DNA of 64,000 nt from Bacteroidetes bacterium HGW-Bacteroidetes-5 (GTDB taxonomy: Bacteria > Bacteroidota > Bacteroidia > Bacteroidales > UBA932): contig PHDC01000001.1 in assembly GCA_002842515.1 (NCBI GenBank), forward strand, positions 310,001-374,000, given 5' to 3'. Position 1 is the first letter of the stretch. Each line of letters starts with the position of its first letter. Positions 50,587 to 60,200 of this stretch are shown piece by piece. The translations under genes and the position numbers were made by a program. The notes under the pieces were generated by a model, which was not told the DNA's origin, searched no databases, and saw nothing but the letters and a program-made list of their open reading frames with translations.

Positions 50587-51015
50587 CTACTCAGCCTTGG
50601 CGCTCTCAATCTCCTCCGGCTTTTCAAAATCCAGAGAGGCATATTTTTTTAATTGATTATACCAATCTACAACTTTTTTCATATGAGATACATAGAAGCG
50701 ATCTCTGTCGTAATCCGGAAGTGCAGTTTCAAAGAACGATTTCAAAGCTTCCGGTGTAGATTTTGGCTGAGGAGCATCGCTCTCTCCAAGAATTTCTCTC
50801 ATCTTTTCAAACACAGTCATCAAAGAGACCTCCTGGTCACTTGTATAGATGGAGATCTCCGAAAGAGTTGTAAGCCTGGCGCTAAGACCAAAGAGGTTTC
50901 TTTTACCGGTCGAAAGGGATTCTGCAATCACTCCCGCGTTTGCCTGAGCCACGAAACGAAATAGACCGGGCTCTCCGGCTATAGATAAAATCTTTTTTAA
51001 ATCTGTTTTATTCAT
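50587..51015 (-). CDS. DUF5606 protein, function unknown
   Basis: The 142-residue protein starts MNKTDLKKILSIAGEPGLFRFVAQANAGVIAESL, the characteristic DUF5606 domain opening, with an alpha/beta N-terminal half and a charged C-terminal helix pair (RDRFYVSHMKKVVDWYNQLKKYASLDFEKPEEIES). The family is conserved across Bacteroidota and of unknown role; it has no membrane segment or export signal. It is directly upstream of rimO with no gap and 29 bases after the TerB/DnaJ gene, a placement that suggests a housekeeping, possibly ribosome-related, role. Confidence 0.85.
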   Translation of the reverse strand: MNKTDLKKILSIAGEPGLFRFVAQANAGVIAESLSTGKRNLFGLSARLTTLSEISIYTSDQEVSLMTVFEKMREILGESDAPQPKSTPEALKSFFETALPDYDRDRFYVSHMKKVVDWYNQLKKYASLDFEKPEEIESAKAE

Positions 51016-51044
51016 TGTATTATGGATATTTATAACCTTATTTA

Positions 51045-51794
51045 TTATGATATACCTCTGTCTCTCTTGATCTTTTCATATGCCTGGGAGATTTTTTTGA
51101 ATCTCTCTTCGGAAGATTTTTGTATATCGGGACCCAGGTGGGATACCTTATCGGGGTGATGTTTTAATGCCAGTTTTTTGTAGGCTTTTTTAAGCTCTTC
51201 GTCTGTGATGCTTTTGTCAACCTCCAAAATCTGATAAGCGGCGTCTACACCATTATCAAACATCGCAAAGATCGCTTCGCTTTCACGGTGCGACAGAGAC
51301 ATTGCCAGTGCAATCTCCCTGAGAACCTTGAGCTCCGGTGTGCTCACCACTCCGTCTGCTTTGGCAATACCGGTGAGGTAGTGAAGGAGTTGAATTCTAG
51401 CTTCAACATTCATATAGCGTTGAACTTGAGCTCCAACTGAGTTTACATCTACATCTTTTTTTAAGATATCCTGCAGATATTTTGTTGCTTCGGCAGCTGC
51501 ATCAACTCCGAAATTTGATATTATGAATTTTTTAACATAATCCAACTCAGATTTCATAACTCTACCATCTGCCTTCATCACTGCAGATGAGAGGACAAGA
51601 AGTGTTACAAGAAAGCTGTTTCTCTCTTCTGTTCTTGAATATGCTCCACTGTGAGCGGTAAACCCTCCTACCCCCTGATTATCACTCTTAGAATCACCCT
51701 CTAGTAAAGAGGCTATTGAATATCCGATAACGCCGCCAATAGGTCCGCCTAACGCCCAACCGATTGCTCCGCTTATCCATTTACCGTATCCCAT
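51045..51794 (-). CDS. TerB/DnaJ-domain co-chaperone-like protein (DjlA-type)
   Basis: The 249-residue protein has a small Gly-rich N-terminal membrane-binding stretch ([28 protein letters not shown]), a TerB-like helical domain (about 60-175) and a C-terminal J domain (about 180-249: [33 protein letters not shown]) with an intact HPD motif, so it should stimulate DnaK. This arrangement is that of DjlA, which sits at the inner membrane. It lies 29 bases before the DUF5606 gene and eight bases after coaE. The Gly-rich insertion could be a glycine-zipper rather than a true membrane helix. Confidence 0.87.
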   Translation of the reverse strand: MGYGKWISGAIGWALGGPIGGVIGYSIASLLEGDSKSDNQGVGGFTAHSGAYSRTEERNSFLVTLLVLSSAVMKADGRVMKSELDYVKKFIISNFGVDAAAEATKYLQDILKKDVDVNSVGAQVQRYMNVEARIQLLHYLTGIAKADGVVSTPELKVLREIALAMSLSHRESEAIFAMFDNGVDAAYQILEVDKSITDEELKKAYKKLALKHHPDKVSHLGPDIQKSSEERFKKISQAYEKIKRDRGIS

Positions 51795-51801
51795 AACTAA
51801 C

Positions 51802-52398
51802 TTATCTCTTTATATTCATTTGATTTAACACCTGCAATATCTGAGGCAATACTGCTCTTTTCCCATCTGTATAGACGATAAAGTCTGCTCTTTCGAGTCT
51901 CTCTCTCTCGGAACACTGCCTTTGTATCCTCTCTGTTACCAACTCTCTCGAAACTTTGTCTCTCTTAATAACTCTTTGAATCCTAACCTCTTCCGGGGCT
52001 GTTACAACCATTACTTTATCTGCAATATGATGAAAAACAGGTGACTCAAAAAAAATTGCACTCTCAAATACTACAATATCTGCGCCATCATCCCTTCTGG
52101 CCATCTTCCAAGCTTCAAAATCTGCCAATACCCTTGGATGAACAATATCATTGACCTTTGTTAGAAGCTCCGGATTGGGGAAGATTTTTGCAGCCATAAT
52201 GTCTCTTCTTATAACTCCCTCCGGGGCAATCTCATCTCCAAGAAGTTCTTTGAGCTCACGAAGCAGCACTTTATCTGTATAATAGAGCTCTTTTGCTCTA
52301 TTATCTGCAATATATGAAGGTATGCCCAGCCGGGTGATAACTCTTAGTGCATAAGATTTCCCGCTGCCAATCCCTCCCGTACAAACCAGACAGACCAT
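51802..52398 (-). CDS. coaE: Dephospho-CoA kinase
   Basis: The 198-residue cytosolic protein has the P-loop GGIGSGKS at 8-15, VESAIFFE near 108-115 and the lid segment [27 protein letters not shown] near 143-170. CoaE phosphorylates the 3'-hydroxyl of the ribose, completing coenzyme A. Length and motifs match the family. It sits 11 bases after the YbbR-domain gene, the usual Bacteroidota order nusB-yajC-ybbR-coaE. Confidence 0.95.
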   Translation of the reverse strand: MVCLVCTGGIGSGKSYALRVITRLGIPSYIADNRAKELYYTDKVLLRELKELLGDEIAPEGVIRRDIMAAKIFPNPELLTKVNDIVHPRVLADFEAWKMARRDDGADIVVFESAIFFESPVFHHIADKVMVVTAPEEVRIQRVIKRDKVSRELVTERIQRQCSERERLERADFIVYTDGKRAVLPQILQVLNQMNIKR

Positions 52399-52409
52399 TT
52401 TTGTGAGTT

Positions 52410-53402
52410 TTATTTAATAACTTTCGTATTTGGATAAATTTTACACTCTACATACCCGGGGTAAAGAGTGTATCCCAAAATTTCAATTGGTAAATTCTCC
52501 ACAATAGGAGCAATAATTGTATCTGATACCCCCTCTACTCTTTTATAATTTACATAAAGTGCTGTCGACTGTAGGGATAATGATTCCCTGCTTTTAAGAG
52601 GGAATCTGTATGTCATTCGTATTTCCGATGGATTGAGTTGGGAGATGTAACCCTCAGGAAGGTTAATCATAGTTACCGGAAGTAGTATCTCTTTCTCTAC
52701 ATACCTCTCTACATTCATTGAGTATAGTAGCTCTTTTGGGGAGATGGTAATGCCCGAAACAGGAGTAAATGCTGACACTCCATTTACAGGTGTGCTTACA
52801 TTTTCCATTACGATTAACTGTGTGTAGACAGAATCTGTTTTATCCAGCACAGATTGCTCTCCATAAATTGTAACCGTCTCAGGTTCTAATTTTAATTCTC
52901 CTGTTTGCATATATTGATCTCTGAAAGAGATCTTGGCTTTAAACGCAACGGGAACCTCCTTCGAAACCACTCCGGGAAAGAGAAAAAAGAGGGTGTCAGT
53001 ATTCAGGTACTCAACCTGAAGCTTGTCTGCCGTTGCTTCTGAGATATGACTCCTTATGTCAGTTGTGAGAAGATAGTAGCTATCTCTTTTCCCGGGCATC
53101 TTTTTGAAAAGTTTACTATCGGGAGATAGAACCATTGAAGCATCAACTCTACTGTATCTGTGTTTTAGAATATAGAATCCGGATGCTCTCGCTCTTAGGG
53201 TAAGTTTATTGATAGATTTAGAATCTTCGGATTTTCCGCTCATAGACGATTTTGCAACTACAGTGTATTGAAAGAGGTGGCTATAGTCGTCTGAGAGATT
53301 ATGAACACTCCATATAACAAAAGCAAGAAAGAGACAGAACAAGAGCTGTAAAAGTCGTCTGCCTCTTTCGTAACTGATTATGGAGCTGTTAAGCTTAAAC
53401 AT
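52410..53402 (-). CDS. YbbR-domain protein (CdaR-like)
   Basis: The 330-residue protein has one N-terminal membrane anchor (about 16-34: RRLLQLLFCLFLAFVIWSVHNLS) and an extracytoplasmic beta-rich region with YbbR-like repeats (for example residues 150-225 and 240-320). In Firmicutes, CdaR-type YbbR proteins regulate the diadenylate cyclase CdaA. The Bacteroidota form sits next to yajC, nusB and coaE; no cdaA is in this window, so its partner is not shown. The Pro/Val/Thr-rich beta strands support the domain, but sequence identity to known YbbR repeats is low. Confidence 0.82.
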   Translation of the reverse strand: MFKLNSSIISYERGRRLLQLLFCLFLAFVIWSVHNLSDDYSHLFQYTVVAKSSMSGKSEDSKSINKLTLRARASGFYILKHRYSRVDASMVLSPDSKLFKKMPGKRDSYYLLTTDIRSHISEATADKLQVEYLNTDTLFFLFPGVVSKEVPVAFKAKISFRDQYMQTGELKLEPETVTIYGEQSVLDKTDSVYTQLIVMENVSTPVNGVSAFTPVSGITISPKELLYSMNVERYVEKEILLPVTMINLPEGYISQLNPSEIRMTYRFPLKSRESLSLQSTALYVNYKRVEGVSDTIIAPIVENLPIEILGYTLYPGYVECKIYPNTKVIK

Positions 53403-53415
53403 AGCTTTTAGGGAA

Positions 53416-53733
53416 CTATTTACCGGCTGTAATATCGCTGATATCCTTTACAATAGCCGATTTGTCAATTCTTAGCTTAACATTTGAATCTACCTCCACA
53501 AGAACATATTGCTCTTTTACCTCCACTATTACACCATATATTCCACCAAGAGTCACCACTTTATCTCCTTTTTCAAGACTGCTCCTGAATTTGGCTAGCT
53601 CTTTCTGTTTTTTCTGCTGAGGACGGATCATAAAGAAGTACATTACAACGAAGATAAGACCCATCATAACCAAAAAGCTCCAGTTTCCTGAACCTGCTTC
53701 TGCTGTTTGTTGAAGAATTACTAAAAAATTCAT
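53416..53733 (-). CDS. yajC: Preprotein translocase subunit YajC
   Basis: The 105-residue protein has one membrane helix (about 18-37: WSFLVMMGLIFVVMYFFMIRPQQKKQKEL) and the family's RPQQKKQKE plus the SLEKGDKVVTLGGIYGVIVEV segment. YajC associates with SecDF and SecYEG at the inner membrane. Length fits the family (about 110). It lies between the long nusB gene and the YbbR-domain gene, the conserved Bacteroidota neighbourhood. Confidence 0.93.
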   Translation of the reverse strand: MNFLVILQQTAEAGSGNWSFLVMMGLIFVVMYFFMIRPQQKKQKELAKFRSSLEKGDKVVTLGGIYGVIVEVKEQYVLVEVDSNVKLRIDKSAIVKDISDITAGK

Positions 53734-53771
53734 ACTGTTTATATTTTTTAAATAAGATTATGCAAATTTAA

Positions 53772-54719
53772 CTATTCTGACGACCCTACCAAACCTCTGC
53801 CACTTTTTTCTATCTGACCCTCATTCTTAAGAGCGAGCAGAATTTTGTCCAGCATTCCGTTTACAAATACCTTGCTATTAGGGGTGCTGTAAAATTTAGA
53901 GAGTTCCACATATTCGTTAATGGTAACTTTTATTGGGATATTAGGGAAAGTGACTGCCTCGGCAATTCCCATTACAATAAGTGCAAGGTCTGTAGCAGCC
54001 AGCCTGTCTGTCTCCCAATTGAGTACATACTTGGACATTAACCCTGTATACTCGGCATATCTAATCATTGAGACATTCAAAAGCCGAATCGCATAGTCTT
54101 TATCTTCACTCTTCAGAAAAACAGAGGGGTGTTCCAAGGCGCTACTCTCTTTTAGGGAGTGGAGTCTCTTTGTTATTACATTTATAATAAAGGCGAGATC
54201 ATCTGTCCAGTATAGATTAGCATCTTCCAGCAGAGTATAAAGCTCGTCTGACTCCTCCAGCTCCTCTTCGAATATTGATGTGATAAGTTTCATATCCTCT
54301 TCAAATGAGCTCTCAGATGACTCCATATAGTTTGAAAAGTACTCTTTAGAAATCACAGAGGAGTAAATTTTCTTCACGAATGAGTCGTACTCCCTCCAGG
54401 AGAGGCCTCTTTTACTGCAAAACCCTGTGATGTCTGTATCATCTTCCAACAAAGCAATAAGTCTGTTATTGACAAATTTTCTGTTTGGGTCTATCTCCTG
54501 GGGTGTGGGATGAAATTTCTTTAACCCTGCATCTATCTTTTGCTCTGCAACATTTTTAAGTGCAGCAGGTAAGGATAGTAAAAAGTAATAGAGTTCAAGT
54601 GACTTGTCACAACTTAGTATTAGCTCCTTTTCTGCTGCCAGAAAAGAGTCTGACCCCGAATTTATACGACTGAAAAGAACTTTAAAAACCTTAATGCGAA
54701 TCAATCTTCTGCTGATCAT
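53772..54719 (-). CDS. nusB: Transcription antitermination factor NusB, long Bacteroidota form
   Basis: From ATG 54719 the product has 315 residues, starting MISRRLIRIKVFKVLFSR, the expected N-terminus. A frame opening at 54875 would add 52 residues overlapping the divergent PUR gene and is rejected. The NusB domain lies at the C-terminal end (about 190-305: TDLALIVMGIAEAVTFPNIPIKVTINEYVELSKFYSTPNSKVFVNGMLDKI), preceded by a helical extension of about 180 residues typical of Bacteroidota. NusB binds boxA RNA with S10 for rRNA antitermination. It heads the long minus-strand run to 46.4 kb. Confidence 0.94.
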   Translation of the reverse strand: MISRRLIRIKVFKVLFSRINSGSDSFLAAEKELILSCDKSLELYYFLLSLPAALKNVAEQKIDAGLKKFHPTPQEIDPNRKFVNNRLIALLEDDTDITGFCSKRGLSWREYDSFVKKIYSSVISKEYFSNYMESSESSFEEDMKLITSIFEEELEESDELYTLLEDANLYWTDDLAFIINVITKRLHSLKESSALEHPSVFLKSEDKDYAIRLLNVSMIRYAEYTGLMSKYVLNWETDRLAATDLALIVMGIAEAVTFPNIPIKVTINEYVELSKFYSTPNSKVFVNGMLDKILLALKNEGQIEKSGRGLVGSSE

Positions 54720-54745
54720 AAAAACAATAATTATCAAATATTTTA

Positions 54746-54753
54746 CAAAGATA
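54746..54753 (-). promoter_or_regulatory. Candidate -7 element for the nusB run
   Basis: On the minus strand TATCTTTG at 54753-54746 is an exact TAnnTTTG match 27 bases before the nusB start. It lies back to back with the promoter of the PUR gene. Confidence 0.5.
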
Positions 54754-54757
54754 GATT

Positions 54758-54786
54758 TTTGTGCATAAAAAATAATTTTATCTTTG
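54758..54786 (+). promoter_or_regulatory. Bacteroidota-type promoter for the PUR-family gene
   Basis: TTTG (54758-54761) and TATCTTTG (54779-54786, exact TAnnTTTG) are 17 bases apart, ending 25 bases before ATG 54812. Confidence 0.6.
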
Positions 54787-54811
54787 TGAGACAAACTTAA
54801 AAACAACGAAA

Positions 54812-55162
54812 ATGTACTTCGAGGATTTTGACAATGCAGATATGCATGAGCGCAATGGAGATGATGTTTATTCAAAACCGGTTAGAGCAGGAAAGAGGAC
54901 CTATTTCTTTGATGTTAAAGCAACTAAAAACAATGACTACTACCTTACGATTACAGAAAGTAAGAGGAGAGTAGACAAAGATGGAAGGTTTGTTTACGAC
55001 AAACACAAAATTTTCCTCTACAAAGAAGATTTTGAAAAATTCTCACAAGGGTTAGAGGAGATAATTCAATATATCCGGGAGAGAATTCCTGCAACCTCAG
55101 AAAAGACTGAAAAGGAGGTCGTAACACCCTCTTTCTCTGATGTCAATTTCGAAGAGCTTTAG
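54812..55162 (+). CDS. PUR-family nucleic-acid-binding protein (DUF3276)
   Basis: The 116-residue protein contains a single PUR repeat: SKPVRAGKRTYFFDVKATKNNDYYLTITESKRRVD (about 20-56), then KHKIFLYKEDFEKFSQGLEEIIQYIRE (about 64-92). The family (DUF3276) is conserved in Bacteroidota and resembles eukaryotic Pur-alpha, binding single-stranded DNA or RNA as a dimer. Length is standard. It is transcribed divergently from nusB and ends at a terminator, thus monocistronic. Its targets in these bacteria are unknown. Confidence 0.92.
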   Translation: MYFEDFDNADMHERNGDDVYSKPVRAGKRTYFFDVKATKNNDYYLTITESKRRVDKDGRFVYDKHKIFLYKEDFEKFSQGLEEIIQYIRERIPATSEKTEKEVVTPSFSDVNFEEL

Positions 55163-55184
55163 AGATATTATTTTAAAAAGAGAG

Positions 55185-55215
55185 AACTGTCAAATATTTT
55201 GGCAGTTTTTTTTTA
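55185..55215 (+). terminator. Intrinsic terminator after the PUR-family gene
   Basis: AACTGTC (55185-55191) pairs with GGCAGTT (55201-55207) with one wobble pair and is followed by a run of T. It separates the PUR transcript from the sigma-factor gene. Confidence 0.8.
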
Positions 55216-55282
55216 ATAAAAACCCTCCGGATTTTGCAGTTATGAAGATAATAAAGGTTGCGGGATAGTAAAAAAAATTGCC

Positions 55283-55290
55283 TATTTTTG
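55283..55290 (+). promoter_or_regulatory. Candidate -7 element for the ECF sigma gene
   Basis: TATTTTTG at 55283-55290 matches TAnnTTTG exactly; a weak GTTG lies 22 bases upstream (55257-55260). This would give housekeeping-type transcription of the sigma gene. Confidence 0.4.
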
Positions 55291-55332
55291 ATTTCTGTAT
55301 TAACTCTTCCGTGATACAAAATTGTTTTTTAA

Positions 55333-55917
55333 TTGGGAAAAGAGAGTGTACATAGTGCTTATTCTAATAGTGATGCATTAAAGGAGGCCATAAAAAGCGG
55401 AGCTCACGATGCATTTGTATATATCTTTAATAGCCATTATGATAACCTCTATTCATACGCACTGAGAATTCTTAACAATGAAAACGATGCAGGTGAGTGC
55501 GTTCAATCTACTTTTTGTCATATTTGGGATATTCGGGAAAAACTGGATATTAAAGAGTCTTTAAGATCTTACCTGTACAAATCTGTCTATAACAACTCAA
55601 TTTCTATCATAAGAAAGAATAGAGCTCTTGATAAATATGAAGAGAAGGGTTTGGCAGATCTCTATTTTTCAAGAGTAATCCAGAGCCCGGATGCAGAGAT
55701 AAGATTAACTGACTCAGAAACCAGGAAGGAGATTATTGAATCTATTAACTCCTTGCCTGAGCGTTGCAGAGAGATATTTATTAAGTGTAAAATCGGAGGT
55801 CTCTCCTACTCAGAAGCTGCCATATCAATGGATATATCGGTCAACACAGTAGAGAATCAAATGTCAATAGCTTTAAAAAAATTGAGAGAGAAGTTAAAAT
55901 ATCTGATTTTCTTTTAG
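55333..55917 (+). CDS. ECF RNA polymerase sigma factor (Bacteroidota expansion family)
   Basis: The 194-residue protein shows sigma region 2 (about 28-92: FVYIFNSHYDNLYSYALRILNNENDAGECVQSTFCHIWDIRE) and region 4 (about 135-190: SLPERCREIFIKCKIGGLSYSEAAISMDISVNTVENQMSIALKKLREKL). It directs polymerase to a small regulon once its anti-sigma, the FecR protein just downstream, is inactivated. The start is TTG 55333; a stop codon immediately precedes it in frame, so no earlier start exists. It is 45 bases upstream of fecR. A second, very similar sigma gene starts at 63774. Confidence 0.9.
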   Translation: MGKESVHSAYSNSDALKEAIKSGAHDAFVYIFNSHYDNLYSYALRILNNENDAGECVQSTFCHIWDIREKLDIKESLRSYLYKSVYNNSISIIRKNRALDKYEEKGLADLYFSRVIQSPDAEIRLTDSETRKEIIESINSLPERCREIFIKCKIGGLSYSEAAISMDISVNTVENQMSIALKKLREKLKYLIFF

Positions 55918-55962
55918 TGGTTAAAGCCTCTTTTTTCGTCTTACCAAATATATTTTCATAAG

Positions 55963-57156
55963 ATGTATAAAGAGTCAAAAAAATCAATAGATAGTCTTTT
56001 ATCCGGAATACTTTCAGGTAAGGCAGGTTCAAGTGAGGTTGAACAATTTGCAGAATGGATAAAAGATTCACAGAATGAGAGGTATTTCGAAGATTATAAG
56101 CAGATTTGGCATACTTTAAACAGTGCTCCTGCCGGTGAACAGATGCGAGACCGCTCGTTAGAATCATTTCTGAATTACATAGATAGTAGTAGAAGAAGAC
56201 AACGATTCAGAAGAAGAGCTCTCTACTGGGCCTCATCTGCGGCCACACTAATTATAATGGCCGGGCTTTATATGTTGTTGTGGGTATATGAGTCCGGGGG
56301 AGATCACAATAAACTTGCATTTTCAAAGCTTCGGTACAACACCGATACAATTAAAGTAGAGTTATCTGACGGCAGTGTCGTAAACCCTCTAAGAGTTAAG
56401 ACAAGTACATCTCTATTAAGCGATCTTATTCCAAATGAAAAAGGGAAAGAGCAAGAGAGCAGAGAGCTGAATTACCTTAATAGGATAAAGAGCAAAACAG
56501 ATAGTTCTGATACACTAAAATACAATGCTGTTACAATTCCTCCCGGCGAAAGATTTGTCGTAGTTTTATCTGACGGAACAAAGGTATATCTGCACTCAGG
56601 CTCATATCTGAGGTATCCGGTAAGTTTTGGTTCAACATCAAGAGATGTAACTCTGGATGGAAGAGCCTATTTTGATGTTTCAAAATCTAAAGTTCCCTTC
56701 ATTGTTACGACAGAGGATATGAAAGTTGAGGTCTTGGGAACATCATTTGATGTTGAGGCGAAAAAGAGTGCTTTAAAATCTTCCGTAATTCTAATTAATG
56801 GGTCGGTTAAAGTTCATATCCAAGGCATTAGCAGAATAATCAACCCGGATGAGATGTTCTCTTTCAACAGAGAGATTCGCCAAGGGAGCGTTACAACTGT
56901 AGATTCCAAAGCTATGACTCAATGGAAAGATGGCATTCTCGCTCTTCGGGAGATCTCTTTCAATGATATGTTGGAGTGCCTCTCTAACTGGTATGGTGTA
57001 GATATAGTTAACAGATCTTCTGTCTCCGAAGGTGAAAGGTTTTATGGAAAATTTGACAGGGAGAATATTGAAGCTGCCATAAAAACGGTGGCACTTAATG
57101 CCAAGGTGAGATACAGGATAGAAAAAGGGAGACTAATTATAGTGGACTATAAATAA
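55963..57156 (+). CDS. FecR-family anti-sigma/transmembrane signalling protein
   Basis: The 397-residue protein has a cytoplasmic N-terminal part (about 1-84) that should hold the sigma factor, one membrane helix (about 87-107: LYWASSAATLIIMAGLYMLLW), a FecR domain (about 186-290: PPGERFVVVLSDGTKVYLHSGSYLRYPVSF...VEVLGTSFDVEAKK) and a C-terminal DUF4974/STN-like domain (about 322-395: ISFNDMLECLSNWYGVDIVN). It carries the signal from the STN domain of the SusC receptor across the inner membrane to the ECF sigma. Gene order sigma-fecR-susC-susD is the standard arrangement. Confidence 0.93.
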   Translation: MYKESKKSIDSLLSGILSGKAGSSEVEQFAEWIKDSQNERYFEDYKQIWHTLNSAPAGEQMRDRSLESFLNYIDSSRRRQRFRRRALYWASSAATLIIMAGLYMLLWVYESGGDHNKLAFSKLRYNTDTIKVELSDGSVVNPLRVKTSTSLLSDLIPNEKGKEQESRELNYLNRIKSKTDSSDTLKYNAVTIPPGERFVVVLSDGTKVYLHSGSYLRYPVSFGSTSRDVTLDGRAYFDVSKSKVPFIVTTEDMKVEVLGTSFDVEAKKSALKSSVILINGSVKVHIQGISRIINPDEMFSFNREIRQGSVTTVDSKAMTQWKDGILALREISFNDMLECLSNWYGVDIVNRSSVSEGERFYGKFDRENIEAAIKTVALNAKVRYRIEKGRLIIVDYK

Positions 57157-57161
57157 AAAAA

Positions 57162-57200
57162 GCGGGAGATTTAAGGCGTGGTATACTTTATCCCTCCCGC
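57162..57200 (+). other. Hairpin in the fecR-susC intergenic region
   Basis: GCGGGAG (57162-57168) pairs with CTCCCGC (57194-57200) around a 25-base loop, six bases after the fecR stop and 43 bases before the SusC start. It is not followed by a T run, so it is not a typical terminator. It could protect the upstream message's 3' end or tune susC expression; this is inference. Confidence 0.5.
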
Positions 57201-57243
57201 AAAGCTGATCAATTCCAAGTATTAACCAGTAATTTGCAAAACT

Positions 57244-60200
57244 ATGAAAACTTTTTTAAAAAAGAGAAAAAAGTGCTTTCACGGGTGGCGTTCTTTGAAG
57301 CATTTTCTATTATTGCCAATAGTTTTTTTCCTTCTGACACCACCGCCTTTGACTGCTGCTTCCCAGCAGGAGAAGATAACTATCACTCTTAAAAATGCGC
57401 CAATTACCAAGTTTTTTGAAGAGGTAGAAAAAGTTACCACATTTAAATTCTTCTACAAAAAATCTCAGATTGAATCATTCCCTAATGTTACTATTGAGGC
57501 AAAAGATCAAACCCTTGCCTCTGTTTTGAACAGTGTGTTCGCAAAGTCTAATCTCACATATTCGTTTAATGAAAAACAGATAGTTATTCAGGAGAAACCT
57601 GCGACTCCTACTTCTCAGTTTATAAAAATCTCTGGCTTGGTTCTGGATAAGAATCAGCAACCGCTTCCCGGAGTAGCTGTGACTGTACTGGGAACCAAAA
57701 GAGGTGTCTATACAGAAGAGGATGGAAGTTTTGAAATTGATATTCCTAGAACACGCGGGACATCTTTAAGCTTCGTAATGATAGGTATGAACACCCAGAT
57801 ACTATATCCGGATGACAAGACCTTCTATCAAGTTGTTATGGTGGAGGATCTTCTTCAACTCTCAGAAGCAATTGTAACCGGCTACCAAACTCTTCCCAAA
57901 GAGCGTATAACAGGAGCTTTTACAAGTTTAAATTCAGAAGTGCTTGAAAAATCAAGGAACTTCAGTCTTAGAGATAAACTGGAGGGGCTTGTACCGGGTT
58001 TATACTTTGAACCTAACTTTATTGAAGACCAATATCCTACAGATCAGCCAAACAGAAGTATTATTATTAGAGGTGCAAGCACATTCGGTGACAATAACCC
58101 TCTCATAGTTATTGACGGATTCCCTGTTAGCTCTGCTTCAAATCCTTGGACATCAATAAATCCGGATGATATTGAGAATGTTACGGTATTAAAAGATGCC
58201 TCCGCAGCCTCAATCTGGGGAGCTCAAGCGGCAAACGGAGTTATTGTAATAACTACAAAGAGAGGTCAGAGTAAAGAGCCTAAAGTAGATGTTGCCGTCG
58301 ACTACTTTGCTCAGGCTGCTCCAAACCTAAACAAGATTCCCTGGGCAAGCAGCGAGCAGGCAATAGATATCTACAAATGGATGGCATTTGAAACCAACTA
58401 TTTAGATGCTTTCACAACTAATGTTCCCCTTTATGACAAGTATGACCTGGCTCCAGTTATTCGCACACTGGCTAATGTAAAACAGGGGCGTATGACAATG
58501 GATCAGGCAAATGTCCAATTTGACCAGTTAAAGAAAATTGATGTAAGAGATGAATTTGCAGATCTTTTTATGAATAAACTGGAGACAAATGTAAAGGCAA
58601 ACATTGCATACCAGATAGGAAGTAAGTCCCATAATTTCAGAACATCAATCACTGCAACTTCAAATCAGAAGTATAATAAAGGGAATTCCAAAAATGATTA
58701 CATAATAAGTGTCAGTGAACAGTTAGCACCTGCTAAGTGGCTCTCAGTATCTTTTGGAGCAAACCTCAACCTGAGCGAAGTGAAAAACAACGGAGTTGAG
58801 ATAAAAGAGCTCAATTACCTAAATCAGATGACCCGAATTCTGGATGAAAACGGTAACTACTTACCTATGAATGCCCAGGACTCAAGATCTACCTATGACT
58901 CATATTATGCGTTAAATACTGCCGCAAGAAGAGATACAGTTGCAAAATACAAACTGCCATATGACTGGGACTGGAACCTTAAACGGGAGGCAGATAACAA
59001 AGATAATACTGAGAAAAATTCAGATCTAAGACTTACTGCCAAAGCCAATATAATGCCCTTTGCAGGGTTCAGTATAGAGCTCTCTTATCAATATCAATAC
59101 ATAAACAGGTATTTACGGGAGTACTATAATGAAAATAGCTGGACAGTAAGAAATCAGGTAAACAACAATGCCAGAATGGATGGAACATACCCTGTTCCTC
59201 CCGGAGGTATGCTTTACGAAAGGAAGAGATTTGGTGCCGGTAATAATTATCGGGCACAGATGACCTATGATAAAAAAATTGGCAACCATTCGGTAAAAGT
59301 GATGGCAGGTACAGACTGGAGAAAAGATTATTACGATGAACATCCATATGGATATTACGGTTATGATCCTCAAGCTCTTACCTATGCAGCTCAGATTGAC
59401 TTCAAGACTCCAATAACTCCAAAACTTTCCGGACAGTCTAACTTCTACCAAACTATCCCGATGATTCCGGGCAAATACTATTTTAGTATCGGAGGTAGAG
59501 ATGACCGGTTTGTCTCATATTTCGGGAACTTCGGTTATACATATTTATCAAAATATGACTTCACCGGAAGCATAAGGCTGGATAAGACTAATCTTTTCGG
59601 AAGCTCCTCCGACTCCCCTAACTTGCCGCAATGGTCTTTGGGATTTGGATGGCAAATAACTAAAGAGGGGTTTGCCGAGAGATTTAGAAAGGAGATTAAC
59701 TATCTTAAATTGAGAGCCTCATACGGATGGAACGGAAACATTGATAAGAGTGCTGCCCCATATCTTTATGGCTATCCCTGGACAGATCCTGTTACACGGT
59801 TACCATACTCTGCCATTCAGTCTGCTCCAAACCCTAATCTTACCTGGGAAAAGACATCTACCTACAATATTGGTTTGGACTATGGATTACTATCAAACAA
59901 TATTAGCGGTTCGATAAACTTTTACCACAAAGACTCCAAAGATTGTCTGGTTCAGATGGCTGTTAACGGAACTTACGGGTTCCAGAATAACAGGGCCACA
60001 CTAAACGCAGGAAGGCTTAAGAATACTGGATTTGAGTTTGATATTCAGGCCAACATCATAAATAATAAAAATTTTAAATGGCAAGCTCTGTTCAACTACT
60101 CAACAAATAAAAATATTGCTACCGGTATTACCCGAGTGTTAAACAATATAATGGCTTATACTACAATGTCGTTCTATTACAGAAAGCCCAATCAGCCTTT

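Noticed and set aside
53772..54875. Start of nusB at 54875
   Set aside because: It would overlap the divergent PUR gene and both promoters; ATG 54719 gives the standard MISRRLIRIKV start.
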